Shown here piece after piece: positions 57,466-64,000 of a DNA stretch of 64,000 nt. The notes below the pieces were generated by a model. It had not been told where the DNA came from. It was given only the letters and a program-made list of their open reading frames with translations, and did not search any database. Origin of the DNA: Heterotrichella gracilis (lineage: Eukaryota; Sar; Xanthophyceae; Tribonematales; Xanthonemataceae). Each line of letters starts with the position of its first letter. Positions within the stretch are counted from its first letter, which is position 1. Location: NCBI GenBank assembly GCA_032358255.1, contig JAULBX010012210.1, positions 124,001 through 188,000 on the forward strand. Direction: 5' to 3'. Position numbers and translations under genes: made by a program.

Positions 57466-58541
57466 GTCTGCACCTGCTGCAGAGCAAATCTTGGTGAGTG
57501 ACCAACCAGTGCCGGCGGTAAGGTGTGGGTCAGAACGCCACACGGTTTGCGAGTGGGCAGATGTGGTGGCACTCAAGGTGGCATCAAGGCGCGCCACCAC
57601 CCACTTGAACAATCCTACTCACGTATGGTGCTAATACGCATTCTAGAGCAGTGCAACTTCCAAACCGTCACTTGTTCAAGACTAGAGTCGACGTGCCATT
57701 GAATGGTTGCGATGGTTTGCCTAGGTGTTTCGGCACAAGGTAACCCCACACTCACCCTCAGGTGCGCCCTCGACGACCTTGCGACAGTAACAGGTCGATG
57801 CCGTACCTTTTGCGTCGCCTGTGAGGAGGCGGTGTCGTCCTGTGCGTTGCAACTGACGCGACTGCTCTGCGCTGACTTGCAACTGTCGGACACCGGATGT
57901 CTGCCACCGACTAGCGGTCAAAGATTGGTTAACACAAAGGTTGCTTGCCCAAAGTGTTGGTTCACCATCAACTGTACCGGAGTAAAGCTATTCTGGCGGT
58001 CTGTCGTGTGCTTTATTACTGGGCGGTTGGTGGTTGTCGATGACAACCAACTTGGAACTGCAGCAACCAACTGACAGGCACGGGAGTTTGGGGTTGACTC
58101 ACCAACACCAAAGCAGGCCAACCAGGCCGGCAAAAACCCGCACACCAGACGTACCAAAACAGATTGGTACGGCGTGGACAAAATATTTGTGGGTATCAGT
58201 CATGCGTACTGAACATGGCGCTGTAGGGGGGTGGCATGCATGTAGTCAGTACATGGCGGTAAAATTTCTAGCTTGATGAAACTGCAGTTACAATGTAGAG
58301 TGCCCATCGAACACCCCAAGTGGTCAGTGGTGGCAATTGTTCAATAATTTCTATAGCAAAGAAACAACATGGTGGAGCGTGTACTCCAACCTTGTGACTC
58401 CCACACATTCTTGAGCGTTCCAGCAACCGCCTGTGGCATTTCATAGTATAAATTGTACATCTTAATCACCACTATTGCACGGTGTCTGCACGGTCTGACA
58501 GAATTCTACTGAGGGTGCACTACCGCAACTGCCAACAACCC
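57466..58541. other. Spacer between RFC1 3' end and deacetylase 5' end
   Basis: About 1.08 kb in tandem orientation should contain the deacetylase promoter and the RFC1 3' UTR. A 123-codon plus-strand open frame (57703-58074, MVAMVCLGVSAQGNPTLTL..., Cys-rich, with CPKCWF near the end) is the longest in the gap. It has no recognisable domain and no splice partners, so I do not call it a gene. Confidence 0.35.
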
Positions 58542-61500
58542 TCACTTCTTGCCTTTGCCTCGCCCCTTTGCACTGGTGGATGCCCCACTCTTGCCACCCC
58601 CACCGCTTGCTTTGGCGCCACCGCTTGCCTTAGCGCCGCCCGCACCTCGTCCCTTGCCCTTCTTCCCCTGCACAGATATGCAGTGATTACACATGCCGAA
58701 AACATGAAGTAGTGGGTACTGTGACCATTTGGGAACCAGCAAGCCACTCTATTGCAGTGCTTCACACCGCAGCACAGCCATCAACCGTCTACCCTGTTAC
58801 ACCGGCCGTAACTGTGCCCGTTCAGTAGCATAAGGTGTGTCTTACACCCCCAGCAACTGTGCACATGCGTACACCCATGTGCATGCAGTCACCTCGTCAA
58901 GCACCCATACCTTTCCAACCTCCTTGAGCTGGAAGTCGACCCCCTCCGCCGCCATCTTGCGCTGCAGCGTCTCCGCATCCGCCTCCCCTTCCTCCTCATC
59001 ATCACCACCCTCCGCCAGCACCTTTGCTTCAGCCAGCTCACCACCCTCGCCTGCACAATAACCTTGCATGTCAGTCCCGCCGATGCAGCCTTTAATCACA
59101 CATGCATAGGTGAACTTCAAAGCCAGACAATAGGGTGCTCATTGATCTGGAACAGACTGACAGCTGCACATACCCATTGCCTCTGTGTCCGCGGCAGCTG
59201 CTGGAGCCTTCTTGCTCCTGCCCTTCTTGAAGTCCTCCACCATCAGGCTGCACTTCATGGGGCCCCCAGACGTGTTCACCGCCCTGTGCCACACACATGC
59301 CAGATCTGCTTCTCAACAGATCCCACACCACCAAGACAAAATGCACTCCATGCACTATCAGAACACCCGTGTAGCCCCAGGCCAGACAGAAAAGCGAAAC
59401 CGCACAGCCCCTTTCCCTCTTCTCCTCCCCCCACACCACACCCACACTCACCTGGTAAATGCCGACTTGACTGCCACGGGCAGCTCCTTCATGGGGTCCT
59501 CTCCCCATGCCGCCTTGGTCTTGAAGCGTGTCACGTCCAGCACAAAGTCCAGGGCCGATCGATCCATGCAGTACTTGGTCATCTCCTCCACCACCTCAGG
59601 GATGCCCTCTTTCTGTTGGGCGCGCAGCGGGGCGGTCAATGTGGCGCGCAGTGCAGGCATGTACGACAGCCGCAGGCCCGTCCTGCAAGGGCACCACCGT
59701 CAGTTGTTGCTGTGCGCTGGTGGCAACTTTGCAGGCGTTTTCGTATCACCCGACTCAAGGGGCAGAAGGGATGTACACAAGCACTTGCACTTGCGCAAGC
59801 GCTTGCACAGGCAGGCAACCAAGATCCGACCCCACAACTGATGAAGCACAGCCAGCGCCTGGCACCGCACCTGTCCGTTGAGATGTGGCCCGAGGAGGTC
59901 ATGCATGTGTGCAGCTCGCCCAGCAGGCGGCGCTGCTTGCCAGCGGAGGAGTTGTTCCCCAGCCATGAGGTGAAGCGCGGGAAGTTTGGCTCATAGGGGC
60001 CAAACATCTCGCGCATGCCCCGCGCGTAGGTGGCAGGGTACACGCAGCCAATCAGCGCCGCGAATGGCATGAGGCCCCAGTTCTGGTACTGCCGCACGCG
60101 CCGGTTGACGATGTCACCTGAGGAGAACGCATCTGCGGCCTTGGCAATTATCTGCAAAGGCATTGACTGCATTAGCACGGCATGGATGGGCAAATGGTGT
60201 GGCAGTTGCCACTAGATATGCGCCAGGTGCCAGCCTGATGTTGCCCAAATTACAAAGATGTCTGGTAAGGGAACACACCTGCATGCGCGTGATGTCGTTG
60301 GTTGCAAGGTTTGGCCTGTGGTTGACATAGTTCTCCTGCACCAGCAGCGGCACCAGGTCCATGTCTTGGAACACCAGCTCAAGCTGGTCACCGAGAGACA
60401 TCTGCGAGCCCTCGGAAGACACCAGCCGGCGCGCTGCTTCAAATGGGCTCATGTCAAAGTCCTTGGAGGTCCCATGTGCACCACCGCGCACGTCGTCGTA
60501 GCTCAGCGAGCGGGCGCGCAGGCGCACCATCTGCAGCTGGCCCAGCACCAGGCGCAGGTCGCCGTTGGCGCCCGCTGCCAGCGCCTGCATGGTGGCCTCG
60601 TTGACAGCCAGGCCCTCGCGGCCGCAAATCTCCAGCATGCGCTTGCTGATCTGCTGCGCCGTGGGTTTCCTGCAGCAGATGTCCCATCGGATCCCCACGC
60701 TGTGGAGCTTATCAGCTACCATGCAACCCCATTGTCAATAAGCTGCCAATGCTGCAAACCACACCACCAGGAGCATACAACCCCCTTTGAAAGGCCCACT
60801 GCAGCACGCCGCCTGCACATGTAGTGCCCAATGCTGCCTGACTCAGCCTAGCTGTACATGGCCTGCACCCCACCTGAAGTCCAGCTCCAACGTGTGGTTG
60901 CGCAGCGATTTCAGCTTCTGGCTGTACTTGTCGTTGCAGATGGTGATGATGGGCACCTTGCTCTTGTGGATGGTCTGTATGAGATCTGCCACGCCACCGC
61001 GGTCACCAGCAGACATACCGTCAACCTCGTCCATGACCAGGCACACCTGCAGATGACATGAATACATAGTTAGTTAGTTATTTACAAGCATTCCAGCAAT
61101 ACAGCCAGATTAGCAGTCAGACTTGCACATGCAGCGCCACGCAGCTCTTCCTAAAACTGTTTGAACCACCTATTGATCCCCCGCAACTTGAGGGCCTGCT
61201 GGAGAAGATGGGCTGACCTTCTCCAGCAGGATCAATGCATTATGTTGGCAGAATTGGGCGAGGTGGCGCACACAGGAACATGCATGCCATGTATAGCACT
61301 AGGCTGAGGCAGAAGAATGCATGCAGACACGCGCCTTCTTCTTCTGGCCATCAGCCCCAAAGCCAATGGAGCAGTTTGTGGTCAACTCCTTGATGCTGTT
61401 TGCTAGCTTGCCGCCAATGCCCTTGAGCGCCGTTGAATCTGCCTTGCTGCGCGTGTCACTGGCATTCACCTCGATGGGCAGGTAGCCTAGTTCCCTGGTG

Positions 61501-64000
61501 TGCAGGCAAGACAAATCCTGTGAATGGCAGTTAGGGGACGGGCGTGGCCATGCTGCATCCATGTACTTCCAAATGTTTCTTGAAAAAGGGTCTAGGAAAA
61601 GCAACAACGTGAGGACCCATACCCACATGACTCATGTGACATGAGCATCGTAAATGTATTAGGCCTGCCAAGACAGGCTGGGTATAGACTTTTGCAAGGG
61701 TGCCAATCTGGTTGTAGTGCTTGAACACAGTTATCAAACAACCGAGCCACACTAAAACCAACAATTGAAGCTTGTCGCGCAGCCTGGCCATAAGTCACAC
61801 GTGTGCATGGTAAGCTACACACCTGCATATAATGATTGCCGAGCTGGTCTTCCCGATGCCAGGTGGCCCGCTCAGCAGCACAGCTTTCTTCCCAAGCTCC
61901 TTTGGTTTACCCCTGCTCTTTGCCTCAGGTGGAGCCTCGCCACGCAGGTGAATCCGGTCCCTGCATGCATGAGAGTACACTTCCAGACGAGCAGGCGATT
62001 GTGAGAATAGCAATGTATTACGGAAAATACAAATAAATGTTGACTCCTACTACAATTGTTGGCCTATGCATGGCCAGCCGCAGAGAGCATTTTAAACGCA
62101 CCAGTCAACCAGCCATTGGCGCAGCGTGCTGACGGTGGATTGGTTGCCCACCAGCTCTGCTTGTGACTTAGGGCGGTACTTCTCCACCCACAGCTGCCCA
62201 TCATTGGAGCTGCCACCTCCGCTGCCACTGCCGGAGGCAACCGGTTGCGGTGCAGTGGCAGCAGGACGCGGAGCACCATACAAGTTGGAGCCTGCAATGC
62301 CAAGGTACGGGTGACACCACGGCACAAACCACATTTTTAAGTTTTAGCAGACAATGCCATTCCAGATTTATTCCCTCCAGATGTTTGACAAACCAGGCGC
62401 GGGCTCGCTCTACCTTGTAGCTGAATCCAAACGAATTAAGCTTGGTAATGCAGCTGTGGTGGCAATTCACCATGCACCCACCCACCTGGTGCTCTCAGTT
62501 GTGCCACAGCTGACACAGGCCCTGCAGGATGAGGCGCCACAGGCATGGCTGGCATTGGTGCGGCTGGCTGCTCCTGTGGCTCCTTGACAAAGGGCAGCGA
62601 GGCGCTAATCAGAGTCAGCAACCCGTCCTCATTGATGATGCGGGTGCCCTTCTCCTGAGCCTGCACATGCAATTCTCTCTTATATATCATGCATCTCGCT
62701 TCATAACAAAATTCGAAGTCAGCCCCTGTACATGCAGCACCTGCCAGGTCTGTCCGGAAACTGCTTGTAACCACTTATGTATTTTGCGTGCCTGAAGGTC
62801 TTGAATTATTAGGTCAGCCCTGCCGAATCAATTTATCCACCAAAATACTGGGTTGGTGTGCCGCAATTCCGATGCACCATGCTTGAAACGCCACAAGCCA
62901 TCACAATTTTTACCCATGGCTCACATAGCAGATGTATAGACAGAAGTACATGCAGCACACGTACCGTGGCATACTTGGATCGCCCGCAGTCTGATCCGCA
63001 CAGCAGGAAGGATGTTTTGCCGCTCACGCTGCCCGTGACGCGGCCGCCATGGCGCTTGATCAGGTCCTCCGCCTCTTGCTTGCGCAGAGAGTCCAGCACG
63101 CCGCTCAGCACAAATGTCTTGCCCGTCAGGCAGTCGGGATGACCACGTGGGATGGGCTGCAGGCAGCAGGATAGCCTCACAAATGCGCACAGGGAGCCAT
63201 GATGCAACCGGATTGGCCGCTGGCGATTGAATTGTGCGATGCTTCCTACCTTGCTTCCCGGGTTTGCTGGTGGCATGTCCCCTCGGTAGAAATTGCTGTC
63301 CGTCGGCATGAATGTGACGTTCAGATCATCCTCCGATGGCAGGTTGGCTGCGGCAGCATCCACTGCAGCAATGGCAGCTTCCGCATCACTGCTCATCTGC
63401 GCAGCAGCTGGTGGGGTGGCTTTGGCTCTGGGTTGCGATTTCGGCTTGGGCTTGGCATCTTCCTTGGCAGCAGGTGCCTGCAATCCATGTCTGGCTGAGC
63501 ACAAAAACGCTGCATTTCCATTCAAAATGACTAACAGCCACAAACCAGTATTATAATATGACTACTGCATGGTAGCACTATGCAGGCAAAGGTGCTGCAC
63601 AAAGCAAGATCAAATCAATACCTTTGCTGGGGTTGCCAAGGGTTTGGTCTGTGGCTGTGAAGAGGGTGCAGCCTTTGGCGCAGCCTTGGCCCTGCGTTAT
63701 TTAATGAGAATTCAAAATGCCGAGTGTTGTGAACTTCTTGTACTCAGCACATGCAGTGTTTTATACCGTATTTGCTGTTGCGACCTCCTGCACACCTCTG
63801 GCAATGCAAGTACACCTACTGCTGGAAGACAGCAGAAACACCCAGTGCGAGCAAAGTAAAGCAAAATGCAAAGCAACAATCGCCAGCACTGTACCGTGTA
63901 GGTGCCTCCTTGGTTGTCTTCGCTTTCTTGGAGGGTGTCTCATCGTCACTGAGCACCATCTCAAAATCGTCATCGCTATCGCTGGCATCGGGATGTTCCT
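58542..64000 (-). CDS. RFC1: Replication factor C subunit 1, 5' end outside window
   Basis: This is the large subunit of the clamp loader that opens PCNA at primer-template junctions in the nucleus. Fifteen exons are visible: 64000-63895 (partial), 63691-63622, 63477-63250, 63156-62965, 62660-62486, 62291-62102, 61960-61823, 61494-61329, 61046-60874, 60669-60279, 60151-59871, 59682-59452, 59283-59174, 59050-58893, 58667-58542. Phases are consistent and about 910 C-terminal residues are present. In order: an acidic/basic linker; a BRCT domain (GKTFVLSGVLDSLRKQEAEDLIKRHGG...SFLLCGSD); the RFC1 signature LWVEKYRPKSQAELVGNQST; Walker A GPPGIGKTSS; EVNASDTRSK; Walker B VMDEVDGMSAGDRGG; the ICNDKYSQKLKSLRN region; the lid (ISKRMLEICGREGLAVNE); the C-terminal collar (QNWGLMPFAALIGCVYPATY); and a Lys/Gly-rich basic tail. 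Exon 8 ends at a weak donor (CGT/GTCTGC). Confidence 0.96.
61066..61150 (+). repeat. Dispersed intronic repeat, copy 2
   Basis: This is the second copy of the element at 36086-36166. It lies in the RFC1 intron 61328-61047, antisense to the gene. It has the same ATAGTTAGTTAGTTA lead, a few-base indel, the shared 31-bp core, and then about 30 bp of similar sequence ending near GCGCCACG.CTCTTCC. Confidence 0.8.
61172..61237. repeat. Interrupted inverted repeat in RFC1 intron
   Basis: Perfect 13-bp arms CCTGCTGGAGAAG (61195-61207) and CTTCTCCAGCAGG (61218-61230) flank a 10-bp loop. Outer arms ATTGATC and GATCAAT extend the pairing after an unpaired bulge on the left side. It adjoins the dispersed repeat copy. 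Confidence 0.75.

Noticed and set aside
59064-59996. Plus-strand open frame of 310 codons
   Set aside because: It is antisense to four RFC1 exons and the introns between them. The RFC1 reading has full family motifs, while this one is His/Pro/Arg-rich with none.

Overview
This window is nuclear DNA from a green alga (Chlorophyta). My guess is a trebouxiophyte (Coccomyxa- or Chlorella-like), but the class is an inference. The genes are dense and intron-rich (3 to 21 coding exons, nearly all GT-AG). The product set fits the green lineage: an SUVR3-type histone methyltransferase, a RAP-domain organellar RNA protein, a Tas-like aldo-keto reductase, alpha-tubulin, and a secreted Pro/Ser-rich polysaccharide deacetylase. 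I assembled all gene models by hand from splice signals, reading-phase continuity and family resemblance. Exon sums were checked so that each complete model has an intact frame.

Layout, left to right. 1-2242 (minus): a partial helical-repeat-like protein running off the edge, and a small single-pass membrane protein just upstream on the same strand. 2714-5223 (plus): aldo-keto reductase. 6298-9558 (minus): AP-1 gamma-adaptin, divergent from 9985-11610 (plus) SUVR3. 12009-12782 (plus): two very small ORFs only 26 bp apart. 14169-24799 (plus): a 21-exon SKI3/TTC37 TPR protein. 25620-27339 (plus): cyclophilin. 28938-32064 (plus): a major-facilitator transporter. 32317-33954 (minus): alpha-tubulin, divergent from 34512-39762 (plus) ELP2. 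40175-40929 (minus): a 95-aa single-span protein, divergent from 41219-42057 (plus), a CCHC+WW protein. 42744-48254 (minus): RAP-domain protein, divergent from 48873-50707 (plus) GPN3. 51739-57465 (minus): a modular polysaccharide deacetylase with a C-terminal membrane anchor. 58542-64000 (minus): RFC1, 5' end outside the window.

Most genes are housekeeping: vesicle coats (AP-1), RNA decay (SKI3), tRNA modification/Elongator (ELP2), RNA polymerase assembly (GPN3), DNA replication clamp loading (RFC1) and the cytoskeleton (tubulin). Five head-to-head pairs share intergenic regions of about 290-620 bp. I see no transposase, reverse transcriptase, viral gene, rRNA, tRNA or CRISPR. The items most worth a second look are two tightly spaced same-strand gene pairs that could be bicistronic, the membrane-anchored deacetylase, a roughly 80-bp repeat shared by introns of ELP2 and RFC1, and two AT-rich, palindrome-bearing gene-free gaps.
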